From assembly GCA_020524245.1 (NCBI GenBank), contig JAIVLN010000008.1, positions 32,564-96,563 on the forward strand: a stretch of 64,000 nt of DNA, written 5' to 3'. The translations under genes were made by a program, and so were the position numbers. Every line of letters begins with the position of its first letter. Position 1 is the first letter of the stretch. The notes under the pieces are model-generated. The model was not told the origin of the DNA and searched no databases. It worked only from the letters and a program-made list of their open reading frames with translations. Shown here one piece after another: positions 7,107 through 15,697 of this stretch. The DNA is from Rossellomorea aquimaris. GTDB lineage: Bacteria > Bacillota > Bacilli > Bacillales > Fictibacillaceae.

Positions 7107-8248
7107 GATGAACCATTTTGCTTGTACTGTACGATTTCTTTTTCAAAAACATGATGCGCTCTTGCAACAACTTGATCCATATTGTAGTATTTGTATTCTG
7201 CCAATCTACCCACAAACCATACCTGCCCCTTCAACTTCTGAGCTTCCGACTGATATTTCTGGAACAATTCATGATTTTCTTTTTTGGGGATTGGATAATA
7301 GGGGTCATTCTTCTGTGGTGAATACGGACAAGGATACTCAAAGACTGTTGTCGTTCCTTTGATTTTTTGACTTGTAATTTTTTTATATTCGGTGATCCGT
7401 GTAAAATCGTAGTCATTCGGGTAGTTAACTTGTGCTGTTGGCTGGAATGTATCCTGGTCAGGATGATGAACCGAATGAAATTCCAGACTTCGGTACGGCA
7501 ACTCCCCAAAACTATAGTCAAAATAAGCATCAATTGGACCTGTGTAGATTTTCTTGGAGTTTTTGAAATAATCCCCTAGTTCTTTGTAATCCGTATTGAG
7601 AAGTAACTTAATATTCGGGTGGTTAATCATATTTCTGAACATTTGGGTATATCCTTGCATTGGAATTCCCTGATATTTATCCTGGAAGTACCTGTCATCC
7701 CGGCTGATATGTATAGGGACTCTTCCTGTTACAGAAGCATCCAATTCTTTGGGGTCCATTCCCCATTGTTTTGTGGTGTACCCATAAAATACTTTTTTGT
7801 AGATATACTCAGCTAACTGTTGTATGTCTCCATCTGAATCTTCGAGCAGCTTTAAGATCGGTACCTTATTTCCAAATCCAAACTGCTCAATCAATTTTTC
7901 TTCCATTCTGCTGGCATAACCTTGTGGAAACAGCCTATATAACGTATTCAAGTTAAAGGGGACAGGCACTGATTTGCCATCGATAACAGATTGTGCGTGA
8001 TGATGGTATATTTTCCATTCTGTGAATTTGGATAGATAATCCCATATCTTCTTAGAATTCGTATGGAATAGGTGGGGACCATACAGATGGACTAAAACAC
8101 CGTTTTCATCGTAGCAATCATATGCATTTCCGCCAAGATGGTCCCTTTTTTCAACGATTAATACTTTTTCATCTAATCTTGTCGCAATCTGCTCAGCGAG
8201 AACACACCCCGAAAAACCTGCTCCTACGATTAACCAATCAATATTCAT
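7088..8248 (-). CDS. glf: UDP-galactopyranose mutase Glf
   Basis: 386 residues, the usual length. Glf converts UDP-galactopyranose to UDP-galactofuranose using reduced FAD. The FAD-binding GAGFSG is at residues 8-13, followed by VEKRDHLGGNAYD, YGPHLFHT and a KVFYGYTTKQWG segment; LPYRSLEFHS and FEYP also fit the family. It lies 40 bases downstream of the 555-residue glycosyltransferase gene and is probably co-transcribed with it. With galE it supplies galactofuranose donors, so the predicted glycan is likely to contain galactofuranose. Confidence 0.94.
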   Translation of the reverse strand: MNIDWLIVGAGFSGCVLAEQIATRLDEKVLIVEKRDHLGGNAYDCYDENGVLVHLYGPHLFHTNSKKIWDYLSKFTEWKIYHHHAQSVIDGKSVPVPFNLNTLYRLFPQGYASRMEEKLIEQFGFGNKVPILKLLEDSDGDIQQLAEYIYKKVFYGYTTKQWGMDPKELDASVTGRVPIHISRDDRYFQDKYQGIPMQGYTQMFRNMINHPNIKLLLNTDYKELGDYFKNSKKIYTGPIDAYFDYSFGELPYRSLEFHSVHHPDQDTFQPTAQVNYPNDYDFTRITEYKKITSQKIKGTTTVFEYPCPYSPQKNDPYYPIPKKENHELFQKYQSEAQKLKGQVWFVGRLAEYKYYNMDQVVARAHHVFEKEIVQYKQNGSSRKRLT

Positions 8249-8288
8249 TGATATCCTCTCCTAAGAGCTTTTTTGGGTAAATCAGTTT

Positions 8289-9956
8289 TCACTCTTTTTT
8301 TTCCTTCCATTCATCGAAGTACTTATAGAAATCATATTGATCCCCTTCAATAACCATATCCATCGCATGACCAAAATCAATGACAATTCGTCCAGTGTCT
8401 TTAGCCAGAATAGGCGTTAATATCGTTGCTGGTATTGCAGCAGATATAAGTGCAAGATCCCAGGCATTACTTCTTCTCATAAACTTGTATACTGAATCGA
8501 TTTCATCTATACCTTCCAAATTCTTTACTTCGGTAATCTGCACACCTTTTTCTATAAAATGTGGGGCGGCTACTTCCGCTCTTCTTCCGATCAAAGCTAC
8601 TCTATTCTGTTTCAAAACTTCCCAGAATTCCTCCATAAAGACCCATTCCTGCGATACCCAGACAGAACATATCTTTTCTGGTATTCGATCAACATGATGT
8701 AAGTAATTCTTCGTAGTTGGGTACCACCAATTCCCATTGTCCTTACAATCTACTGGGATCAATCCAACAATATCGGTATCTTCCATGGAATAAGCCAATT
8801 TTCCGGCAACTTCCTCAATGGATCCCGTCATTCCACTATACTCTCTGAATCGATCATAATCTTTTATCAATGATGGATTGATATCCCACTGTAAATATGA
8901 CATTTCCGCATGAGAAAACCTTGTTAATGAGAAAGAACCCTTGTTAGCTACTGCTTGTTTCAGACACCCAAGAACTGTTTTAGAATCCATCATCTGATTT
9001 TGATAATCATGACATTTACAACCGTTAGCTTTTCTCACCTTTTTTTCCATTCTTCTTTTTTGTTTTTCTGCCTTCCTAATCAACCTCCGCTCATCTTTCG
9101 TTAATTTTCTTGATTCAGTATTCTTGGTCGTTATAGTTGATGGGTCAGCTTTATGAGAATACAACCACTTGTTCATCTGAATCAATTTTTTACCTTTTAT
9201 AGGATGAATCCAGTAATAAGATGGGTGATTGATTGCCTTTTTCACTTCTCTTGTACGTAGATTCTTTCCCCATCTCACCGCCTCGTTGTACTTTTTTCCG
9301 TCAGGGTACTCCCTACATTTACCTCCACAACCCAATGCCAACGTAACATAAAACATTTCCTCTAGTGCATGGACCTTCGTTTTTTCTAACAATTCATTTA
9401 CTTTTTCATCTCCTAATGCACGTAAACGTTTAAGCATTCGTTTAATGATTTTTTTATGATAAACTTGACCTGGATTGAAATATCGGAGGAATGCATCTGT
9501 TTGAAAGATTGGCTCCCAAGTCTCCCATTCTTTCCAAAGTGCTTTTGCCATAGAAGGTGCAGGAAATTTCTGAACATCGTCACCTTTTATTAACTGCCAT
9601 CCCATACAGTCATAGCCTTTCATCGTTTCAATCAGAAAGTCTTCAAAACCATGTTTTACAAGCAACATATCATGATCGAAGTAGACCAAATAATTGTATC
9701 GAACATCCGTTTCTTCTAACCATCTCATCCCATCCCAAAGGACACGAGACGATTGGCCCCAATTGACAGGACGACTGTATGGGCAGATCGGTAAATCTAA
9801 TGATTTTGCAAAATCTTGATTTGTTCCGCCATTATATAAGATGATTCCTGCATTAGGAATAAAGTGCCGAATGTTCTTTACTTGCTCAGCAAGAACATCT
9901 TCATTCTCATGTGCCAGTATAAGGATATACACATTTCTATCCTCAAGCCTCATCAT
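8289..9956 (-). CDS. Two-domain glycosyltransferase: GT-A-like N-terminus fused to GT-D-like C-terminus
   Basis: 555 residues; two adjacent ATGs follow GGGGGAATC and the second (9953) is better spaced. The N-terminal domain (1-270) begins VYILILAHENED and has a DxD-like FDHDMLL at 93-99, as in GT-A enzymes. A very basic linker (about 283-316, KDERRLIRKAEKQKRR...) joins a second domain (325-555) with TRFSHAE at 345-351, SVWVSQEW, LIGRRAE and a final VIDFGHAMDM. This second pattern matches the GT-D/DUF1792-like fold, where the same positions read RFGDGE and GHxDxE. A fused pair would add two sugars in sequence; this is inference. It probably leads a transcript with glf. Confidence 0.75.
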   Translation of the reverse strand: MMRLEDRNVYILILAHENEDVLAEQVKNIRHFIPNAGIILYNGGTNQDFAKSLDLPICPYSRPVNWGQSSRVLWDGMRWLEETDVRYNYLVYFDHDMLLVKHGFEDFLIETMKGYDCMGWQLIKGDDVQKFPAPSMAKALWKEWETWEPIFQTDAFLRYFNPGQVYHKKIIKRMLKRLRALGDEKVNELLEKTKVHALEEMFYVTLALGCGGKCREYPDGKKYNEAVRWGKNLRTREVKKAINHPSYYWIHPIKGKKLIQMNKWLYSHKADPSTITTKNTESRKLTKDERRLIRKAEKQKRRMEKKVRKANGCKCHDYQNQMMDSKTVLGCLKQAVANKGSFSLTRFSHAEMSYLQWDINPSLIKDYDRFREYSGMTGSIEEVAGKLAYSMEDTDIVGLIPVDCKDNGNWWYPTTKNYLHHVDRIPEKICSVWVSQEWVFMEEFWEVLKQNRVALIGRRAEVAAPHFIEKGVQITEVKNLEGIDEIDSVYKFMRRSNAWDLALISAAIPATILTPILAKDTGRIVIDFGHAMDMVIEGDQYDFYKYFDEWKEKKE

Positions 9957-9994
9957 GATTCCCCCTATAAAGTCATGTTCATGCTATGTAAAAA

Positions 9995-10003
9995 TATATT
10001 ATG
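9995..10003 (-). promoter_or_regulatory. SigK/SigE-like -10 upstream of the fused glycosyltransferase gene
   Basis: On the minus strand the sequence is CATAATATA, a perfect CATAnnnTA, about 40 bases upstream of the start codon. The -35 dinucleotide at a 16-base spacing is GT rather than AC. Confidence 0.35.
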
Positions 10004-10074
10004 AACGGCTTATTCATATACATCCTATATATTCAAAGGGTGGGCTTCTCCAATTGAAGAGTATAAATAAACAC

Positions 10075-10111
10075 AAAAAAAAACAACCAATTCCTGATTT
10101 AGGATTGGTTG
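10075..10111 (-). terminator. Intrinsic terminator of fabI
   Basis: CAACCAATcCT pairs with AGGaATTGGTTG on the minus strand, followed by a T9 tract. Confidence 0.85.
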
Positions 10112-10122
10112 CTTGTTTGTGT

Positions 10123-10899
10123 TTATCGTCCAAGAATATGGAATCCACTGTCAATGTGAAGAATTTCGCCTGTCAATCCTCTTGATAAATCACTCATCAA
10201 GAAGAGCGCAGTATCTCCGACTTCTTCTGTCGTTGTTGTTCGACGTAGTGGAGCTCTTTCTTCGATATCCTTCAAGATACTGTTGAAGTCTCCGACTCCT
10301 TTAGCAGCTAGCGTACGAATCGGTCCTGCTGAAATTGCATTCACACGAATACCGTCTTTACCAAGATCGTTTGCTAAGTACTTCACACTTGCGTCCAGTG
10401 AAGCTTTGGCAACGCCCATGACGTTATAGTTATTGACAACACGTTCACCACCAAGATACGTCATTGTGACAATACTTCCGCCTTCTGTCATGAGTGAACG
10501 AGCTTCCTTCGCAACAGCTGTCAAGGAGTAAGAGCTGATGTTATGAGCGAGGAGGAATCCATCCCGGGATGTGTTTACATATTCCCCTTTCAACTCTTCC
10601 ACATTTGCAAATGCGATACAATGTGCTAAACCGTGGATGACACCGACTTCTTCTTTAATACGATTGAACGCTACTTTAATTTGCTCATCATCCGTCACGT
10701 CACAAGGAATGACAAGTGAATCGCTACGATCCAGGGATTCCGCCAAGTCTCTTACGTTCTTTTCGAATCGTTCTCCAGCATAAGTGAATACGAGGCGCGC
10801 GCCTGCATTACTTAATGAACGAGCAATTCCCCATGCGATACTACGTTTATTCGCAACACCCATAACGACATATGTACGGCCTTCTAATGAAAGACTCAT
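10123..10899 (-). CDS. fabI: Enoyl-ACP reductase FabI (NADH)
   Basis: 258 residues from the ATG at 10899, with AGGAGG ten bases upstream; the ATG at 10956 lies in the promoter leader. FabI reduces the trans-2-enoyl-ACP in the last step of each fatty acid elongation cycle. GVANKRSIAWGIA is the cofactor loop (14-26), and Tyr148, Tyr158 and Lys165 form the Y-x6-K site. The C-terminal HIDSGFHILGR is typical. A SigA promoter overlaps a FapR-like 17-bp palindrome, so malonyl-CoA-responsive control shared with fabHF is expected. It marks the right edge of the spore-surface cluster. Confidence 0.96.
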   Translation of the reverse strand: MSLSLEGRTYVVMGVANKRSIAWGIARSLSNAGARLVFTYAGERFEKNVRDLAESLDRSDSLVIPCDVTDDEQIKVAFNRIKEEVGVIHGLAHCIAFANVEELKGEYVNTSRDGFLLAHNISSYSLTAVAKEARSLMTEGGSIVTMTYLGGERVVNNYNVMGVAKASLDASVKYLANDLGKDGIRVNAISAGPIRTLAAKGVGDFNSILKDIEERAPLRRTTTTEEVGDTALFLMSDLSRGLTGEILHIDSGFHILGR

Positions 10900-10946
10900 A
10901 AATGATTCAACCTCCTGAATTTTTATTGTTATATTATGGTTTGTTA

Positions 10947-10963
10947 TTATGACCAAGTCCTAA
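10947..10963. promoter_or_regulatory. FapR-like operator of fabI
   Basis: TTATGACCAAGTCCTAA is a 17-bp imperfect palindrome with TTA-GAC arms, close to the FapR consensus TTAGTACCTnnTACTAA. It begins five bases downstream of the -10 and so overlaps the transcription start. The same type of site occurs at 52473-52489 in front of fabH. Confidence 0.7.
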
Positions 10964-10967
10964 ACAC

Positions 10968-10995
10968 AGTATAGCACGGATTCCTACCATGTTAA
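10968..10995 (-). promoter_or_regulatory. SigA promoter of fabI
   Basis: On the minus strand TTAACA, a 16-base spacer and TATACT, with TG in the extended -10 position. Confidence 0.65.
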
Positions 10996-11035
10996 AATGA
11001 TTTCCACAAATGCTTTTATATATAATAAAAGCTTT

Positions 11036-11080
11036 AAAAACATAATAGAAGACAGGATTGTCATACAATCCCGTCTTCTA
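11036..11080 (-). terminator. Probable terminator of mgtE
   Basis: A 15-bp near-perfect stem TAGAAGACGGGATTG with CAATCCTGTCTTCTA, followed on the minus strand by TTATGTTTTT. Confidence 0.65.
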
Positions 11081-11132
11081 TCTGTCCATTAATATTCGCT
11101 TTTAATCGAAGAACACAATCAGTCTCTTCCAT
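11061..11132 (-). CDS. Possible micro-ORF between mgtE and its terminator
   Basis: A 23-residue frame starts at an ATG at 11132 preceded by AAGGGGAGATTGTT and begins 15 bases after the mgtE stop. It reads MEETDCVLRL at the start and ends inside the loop of the terminator hairpin. The ribosome binding site is strong, but nothing else shows that it is expressed as a protein. It could be a true microprotein or a leftover of a longer gene. Confidence 0.3.
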   Translation of the reverse strand: MEETDCVLRLKANINGQIEDGIV

Positions 11133-11147
11133 AACAATCTCCCCTTA

Positions 11148-12500
11148 TTAAACCAAGTATTGCATAAGTGCGGTCGCCATTCCGAAATAGATTAGGACAC
11201 TGATGATATCATTGATGGTCGTGATGAATGGGCCTGATGCAACTGCTGGGTCGATTTTTAATTTATGCATGAACAAAGGGATCAACGCCCCTGCGAGCGT
11301 AGCAACGACAAGTGTGAATAAAATAGAGACTCCGACCAAAAGCCCAAGATAAATGGAACTTTGCCATAAATAAACGATGATGGTAATCACAATTCCACAC
11401 GTTGTTCCAGTTATGAGTCCTGTTCCTGCTTCACGTAAAATTAAACTTCTTAAATCTTCCTTATCCGTATCACCTGTCGCAATACCTCTGACGGCTACTG
11501 CTAGTGCTTGTGTCCCTGTATTACCAGCCATTCCTGCAATCAAAGGTATGAAAACGGCTAAAATCGCCACTTGATTCAGTGTGTCTTCAAATTGACCGAT
11601 CAAGCTTGCTGTGATTGTTCCCAGGAAGAGTAGAACGACGAGCCACGGTAATCTTCGCTTCGCAGCCTGCAACGGGTTACGATCGGCTGAATCCATGTCT
11701 GAAACCGCTGCAAGTTTGGAATAGTCTTCGGAAGCCTCTTCATCGATGACATCGACGATATCATCGACAGTGATGATTCCGAGCAAATGATTCTGAAAGT
11801 CCACAACCGGAAGAGCAAGAAAGTCATAGTCTTTCATCATTCTTGCAGCCTCTTCCTGGTCTTCCCCTACAGATATGGAGACGACCCGATCGTTCATGAC
11901 TTCCGATACGAGCGTCTTTTCTTCCGCAATAATGAGGTCACGTAAAGAGATGACACCTGCCAGTTTCTTGTGTTCATCGACTACGAACACATAATAGATT
12001 GTTTCGGCGTCTGGTGCTTCCTTACGTAAGATCTGCATCGCTTCAATCACGGTTTGATGGGCCCGAATGGATACGAATTCTGTAGTCATGATACTACCGG
12101 CTGTTTTTTCCTCATAATGAAGCAGGTCTTTGATCTCTTGTGCTGCTTCGTTATCCATGATGGTCAAATAGCTGGCGAGTTGTTCTGCTTCTAAGTCATT
12201 CAATACGTCTACGGCATCATCAGCGTACATTTCGCCTAGCATTTCCGCTGCATAGAATGGCTGCATCTCGAACAGGTAATCCTTTGTATCTTCAATCTCG
12301 ATCTTTTCAAAGATCTCCGCCATTTCTTCAGGTGAAAGATAGCGATATATCCGCATCCTCAGCTCTTCTTCTAAATCGGTGAAGAGTCTTGTCTGATCAT
12401 AAGGATGCATTTCAAGGAATTGTTCCCTGAACTGGTCGATATCTTCTCTTTCCAATGCATCGATTACTGGTTGAAATTCAAATTCTTCTACTGATTCCAT
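11148..12500 (-). CDS. mgtE: Magnesium transporter MgtE
   Basis: 450 residues from the ATG at 12500, which follows GAGGGGGAG; the TTG at 12518 is within that site. MgtE is a dimeric Mg2+ channel gated by cytosolic Mg2+. An acidic N-domain (about 1-130, DLEEELRMRIYRYLSPEEMAEIF) is followed by tandem CBS domains (about 130-255) and five membrane helices (about 275-450) with the GNTGTQALAVAVRG pore motif. The upstream region has no recognisable M-box leader, unlike B. subtilis mgtE, so gating by the N-domain may be the main control here. Confidence 0.95.
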   Translation of the reverse strand: MESVEEFEFQPVIDALEREDIDQFREQFLEMHPYDQTRLFTDLEEELRMRIYRYLSPEEMAEIFEKIEIEDTKDYLFEMQPFYAAEMLGEMYADDAVDVLNDLEAEQLASYLTIMDNEAAQEIKDLLHYEEKTAGSIMTTEFVSIRAHQTVIEAMQILRKEAPDAETIYYVFVVDEHKKLAGVISLRDLIIAEEKTLVSEVMNDRVVSISVGEDQEEAARMMKDYDFLALPVVDFQNHLLGIITVDDIVDVIDEEASEDYSKLAAVSDMDSADRNPLQAAKRRLPWLVVLLFLGTITASLIGQFEDTLNQVAILAVFIPLIAGMAGNTGTQALAVAVRGIATGDTDKEDLRSLILREAGTGLITGTTCGIVITIIVYLWQSSIYLGLLVGVSILFTLVVATLAGALIPLFMHKLKIDPAVASGPFITTINDIISVLIYFGMATALMQYLV

Positions 12501-12692
12501 CGCGACTCCCCCTCTCAAAAGGGCTTCAAATTTGTTTTTGACTACGAAAGTTATATCATGCCCAATCCTAATGCAGATTTGTCAATTTTCCAACCCTTGA
12601 ATCTCAGTTATTTTCAAACAATCCATAGTTCGTTATGATAAAAAGTGTTATGATTTTATAATGAACTCGTACGTAAGGCAGGTAAAAAATAA

Positions 12693-13877
12693 ATGACAAA
12701 TTCAGATAGAGAAACCCCTTTCCAACAAATTGATTATAACTTACTTTTTATCTTATTTCTTTTAATCTGTTCAAGTTGCATCGCCATTTACAGTGCGGTT
12801 GGACAATATGAAGGAAATTTCGTCATCAAGCAGATGTTCTGGTATTCCGTGGGATTCGTTGCCATCGCTTTCGTCATGATTTTGGATTTCGATCAGTTTT
12901 TGAAACTATCCTGGTACATATACGGTCTCGGACTCTTCTTACTCTCAGGAATTACAGTGATCCCTATGGTCGATCCAAACGCGGGTACACCTGATGCAAT
13001 TGTCCCTTTGATCAACGGTGCTCAGAGCTGGTATCGGTTTGGAGGGATTTCTTTCCAGCCTTCGGAATTGATGAAGGTGGCTTTGATCATTACGATTGCG
13101 AACGTGGTTACCATCCATAATGAACGGTACAAAGATCGCCTGATCCGCGATGATCTCTTGCTGCTCGGAAAAGTCATGCTCGTTTCTATTCCACCAGTAT
13201 TTCTCGTGGTGACCCAGCCTGACTTGGGAACGACACTCGTGTTCATTGCTATCATCGCGAGTCTGATCCTGGTTTCAGGCATCCGGTGGCGGATTATCCT
13301 GCTGTTGACACTTATTTTCGTGTTGTTCATTACCGCATTAGTGATGACTTACTTGTACTTCCCAGAATTTTTCTTAGAGTATATTTTGGAAGGGTATCAA
13401 TTGAACCGGTTTTACGGTTGGCTTCAACCTTATGAGTTTGAACAAGGCTTTGGATTCCAACTTGTCAAGTCCTTGCTGGCGATCGGATCCGGGCAACTTT
13501 ACGGAAAAGGATTTACGGAAGGAAATGTCTACTTCCCTGAAGCTCAAACCGATTTTATCTTCTCTGTGATCGGAGAAGAATTCGGATTTATGGGAACAAG
13601 CTTCGTCATTTCTTTATTTTTCTTATTGATCTATCGTATCATTCACGCGGCTCTTGAGAGTAACGATCCATTTGGAAGCTATTTGTGTGCTGGAGTCATC
13701 GGTATGATCACTTTCCAGGTCTTCCAAAACATCGGAATGACCATCGGATTGCTACCAATTACCGGAATCCCACTACCTTTCATCAGCTATGGAGGAAGTT
13801 CAACCTTAGCCAGCATGATCGCCATCGGTCTGGTTCTAAATGTCCGCTCACGTACTAGAAACTATATGTTTGATTAA
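12693..13877 (+). CDS. rodA: SEDS-family peptidoglycan polymerase (RodA/FtsW type)
   Basis: 394 residues with about ten membrane helices, the length of RodA (393 in B. subtilis). SEDS proteins polymerise lipid II in the elongation or division complexes. QPDLGTTLVF, the GFTEGNVYFPEAQTDFIFSVIGEEFGF loop region and the C-terminal PLPFISYGGSS are family signatures. The segment after the fourth helix is short, as in RodA rather than FtsW. Start ATG follows GGCAGG weakly. It stands alone with its own terminator, next to prpE. The choice of RodA over FtsW or SpoVE rests on length and is moderate. Confidence 0.85.
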   Translation: MTNSDRETPFQQIDYNLLFILFLLICSSCIAIYSAVGQYEGNFVIKQMFWYSVGFVAIAFVMILDFDQFLKLSWYIYGLGLFLLSGITVIPMVDPNAGTPDAIVPLINGAQSWYRFGGISFQPSELMKVALIITIANVVTIHNERYKDRLIRDDLLLLGKVMLVSIPPVFLVVTQPDLGTTLVFIAIIASLILVSGIRWRIILLLTLIFVLFITALVMTYLYFPEFFLEYILEGYQLNRFYGWLQPYEFEQGFGFQLVKSLLAIGSGQLYGKGFTEGNVYFPEAQTDFIFSVIGEEFGFMGTSFVISLFFLLIYRIIHAALESNDPFGSYLCAGVIGMITFQVFQNIGMTIGLLPITGIPLPFISYGGSSTLASMIAIGLVLNVRSRTRNYMFD

Positions 13878-13903
13878 AAAGCACCTTTTCGGGTGCTTTT
13901 TTT
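13876..13903 (+). terminator. Intrinsic terminator of the rodA-type gene
   Basis: AAAAGCACC pairs with GGTGCTTTT and continues into a T tract. Confidence 0.85.
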
Positions 13904-14017
13904 CATTGGTGAAATGGAGTTAGTTGTTTTTCGTTATGATTACGGGATAAAATATGTTTTATGGTGAGGATAAATGAGAAATTCTATAGTGTAGATTCTA
14001 ATGCTAGAGGTGGAATG

Positions 14018-14761
14018 ATGAAATACGATGTTGTAGGAGATATTCATGGTTGCTATGAAGAATTGATACAACTACTGGAGAAGCTAGGATACTCCAGGGC
14101 TCAACAAGGAATGTACAAACATCCAGAAGCAAGGAAGCTTGTATTTTTAGGTGATTTGACCGATCGTGGTCCACAATCCATAAAAGTCATCGAACTCGTA
14201 TATGAGCTTGTCCAGCAAGAACTCGCTTTATATTCGCCTGGAAACCATTGTGATAAACTGTACCGTTATTTCTTAGGACGGGATGTCCAGGTACGGCACG
14301 GACTTGAGACGACCGTTGAAGAATACCAGCATTTATCTCCCACGCATCAAGAGGAAATCTCTCATAAGTTCAAGAAGTTGTATGAAGAAGCTCCCCTTTA
14401 TCTTCAATTGGATGAAGGACGCCTGGTGGTTGCACATGCTGGTATACGTGAAGATTTCATCGGTCATACGCATAAGCGAGTAAGAACGTTTGTGTTGTAT
14501 GGGGACATTACTGGAGAAAAGCATGAAAACGGTATGCCTGTGCGCAGAGATTGGGCAAAGAAATATGGAGGCGAACCCATTATCGTATACGGCCATACGC
14601 CTGTAAAAGAGTCAAGAAGAGTGGGAAACACAATCAACATCGATACCGGATGTGTCTTTGGGGGCACGTTGACCGCCTATCGTTATCCTGAAAACACCAC
14701 AGTTTCAGTCCCTTCTGCAATGCCTTACGTGGAAGAGAAATTCAGACCATTTGATGACTAA
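14018..14761 (+). CDS. prpE: Symmetrical diadenosine-polyphosphatase / protein phosphatase PrpE
   Basis: 247 residues from the ATG at 14018, seven bases after AGAGGTGG (an ATG directly before it at 14015 is possible). Calcineurin-like metallophosphatase: [25 protein letters not shown], a later VVAHAG and YGHTP supply the metal ligands in family order. In B. subtilis PrpE hydrolyses Ap4A and dephosphorylates tyrosine peptides and acts late in spore germination. Convergent with the pseudouridine synthase gene, as in the B. subtilis order. Confidence 0.92.
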   Translation: MKYDVVGDIHGCYEELIQLLEKLGYSRAQQGMYKHPEARKLVFLGDLTDRGPQSIKVIELVYELVQQELALYSPGNHCDKLYRYFLGRDVQVRHGLETTVEEYQHLSPTHQEEISHKFKKLYEEAPLYLQLDEGRLVVAHAGIREDFIGHTHKRVRTFVLYGDITGEKHENGMPVRRDWAKKYGGEPIIVYGHTPVKESRRVGNTINIDTGCVFGGTLTAYRYPENTTVSVPSAMPYVEEKFRPFDD

Positions 14762-14763
14762 AG

Positions 14764-14792
14764 AAGACTGCCGAAATCTGGCAGTCTTTTTC
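14764..14792. terminator. Bidirectional terminator between prpE and yjbO
   Basis: AAGACTGCC pairs with GGCAGTCTT, with T runs on the plus strand and a shorter one on the minus strand. Confidence 0.8.
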
Positions 14793-15685
14793 TATCTTTC
14801 CATCCATTTTTTCATATCTTCAGGAATTGGCGCATGAATCTCTATCATTTTTTCTTCAAAAGGATGATAAAACGCTAAAGTTACGCTGTGGAGCGCTTGC
14901 CGTTCGATGAACTGAAGAGTCCCTCCGTACAAGTCATCTCCTAATAACGGGTGATCGATATGAGCCATATGCACCCTGATCTGATGTGTTCGTCCCGTTT
15001 CTAACTTTAGTTTGATAAGCGCGTATTTCTCGTAGGTTGCTATTACCTCATAATTGGTCTTAGCCTGCTTCCCATCCGGGCGGACACAACGTTCTATGAT
15101 ACTCCCTTCTTTTCTACCGATCGGAGCTTCAATCGTACCAGAATGTGGTTCCGGCACTCCGTGGCATAGGGCAACATAAGAGCGGTTCAACGTTCCATCC
15201 TTTTGTTGACGGGACAATAGCGAATGTCCATATCGATGCTTTGCAAACAAGACGATACCACTAGTGTTACGATCCAAACGATTGACTGCATGGATGGTTG
15301 ATGCGATTCGATTCTTTTGATAATAATGAAGAATCCCTTGTGCAAGGGATTCTTTACTTCTAAATCGAGATGGGATCGTTGGTAAGTCTGCAGGTTTATC
15401 TACAGCCAGGAAATGTTCGTCCTCAAACAATACTGACAAAGGCAGATCAATCGGTTCCATGTATTCACTGATCTCTTCCACTGGAAAGCGTACCGTTACG
15501 ATATCTCCTGCCTTCAAGTTATACCGAACGGTGACGTGTTCATCATTGACTTTCAAATCGCCACCCTTGAACTTGATGTCGGTAAGCGCTTGTCTTGATA
15601 TCAATTTATCTTTCAGCAAGTAGTCTCTTAAGGATTTACCTTCAAATTCTTTATTAATCGTCCAAGTGAATTCTAATGGCTTCAT
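14792..15685 (-). CDS. yjbO: RluA/RluD-family RNA pseudouridine synthase (YjbO)
   Basis: 297 residues. An N-terminal S4-type RNA-binding segment (about 16-65) is followed by the catalytic domain with VNRLDRNTSG, in which Asp138 is the expected nucleophile, then GRTHQIRVHMAHI and HPLLGDDLYGG. These are RluA-family motifs. It follows nadK by 12 bases and probably shares its transcript, as in B. subtilis. The exact uridine target cannot be told. Confidence 0.93.
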   Translation of the reverse strand: MKPLEFTWTINKEFEGKSLRDYLLKDKLISRQALTDIKFKGGDLKVNDEHVTVRYNLKAGDIVTVRFPVEEISEYMEPIDLPLSVLFEDEHFLAVDKPADLPTIPSRFRSKESLAQGILHYYQKNRIASTIHAVNRLDRNTSGIVLFAKHRYGHSLLSRQQKDGTLNRSYVALCHGVPEPHSGTIEAPIGRKEGSIIERCVRPDGKQAKTNYEVIATYEKYALIKLKLETGRTHQIRVHMAHIDHPLLGDDLYGGTLQFIERQALHSVTLAFYHPFEEKMIEIHAPIPEDMKKWMER

Positions 15686-15697
15686 ATCTTCATTTCC

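Noticed and set aside
10014..10040. CATATAC...CCTATATATTCAAAGGG as a third copy of the leader motif of the Cys-rich pair
   Set aside because: Similarity is limited to TATTCAAAGGG and the orientation points away from the only adjacent gene.
12501..12692. M-box riboswitch before mgtE
   Set aside because: The conserved start sequence of the M-box is not visible and the space is shared with a divergent gene.
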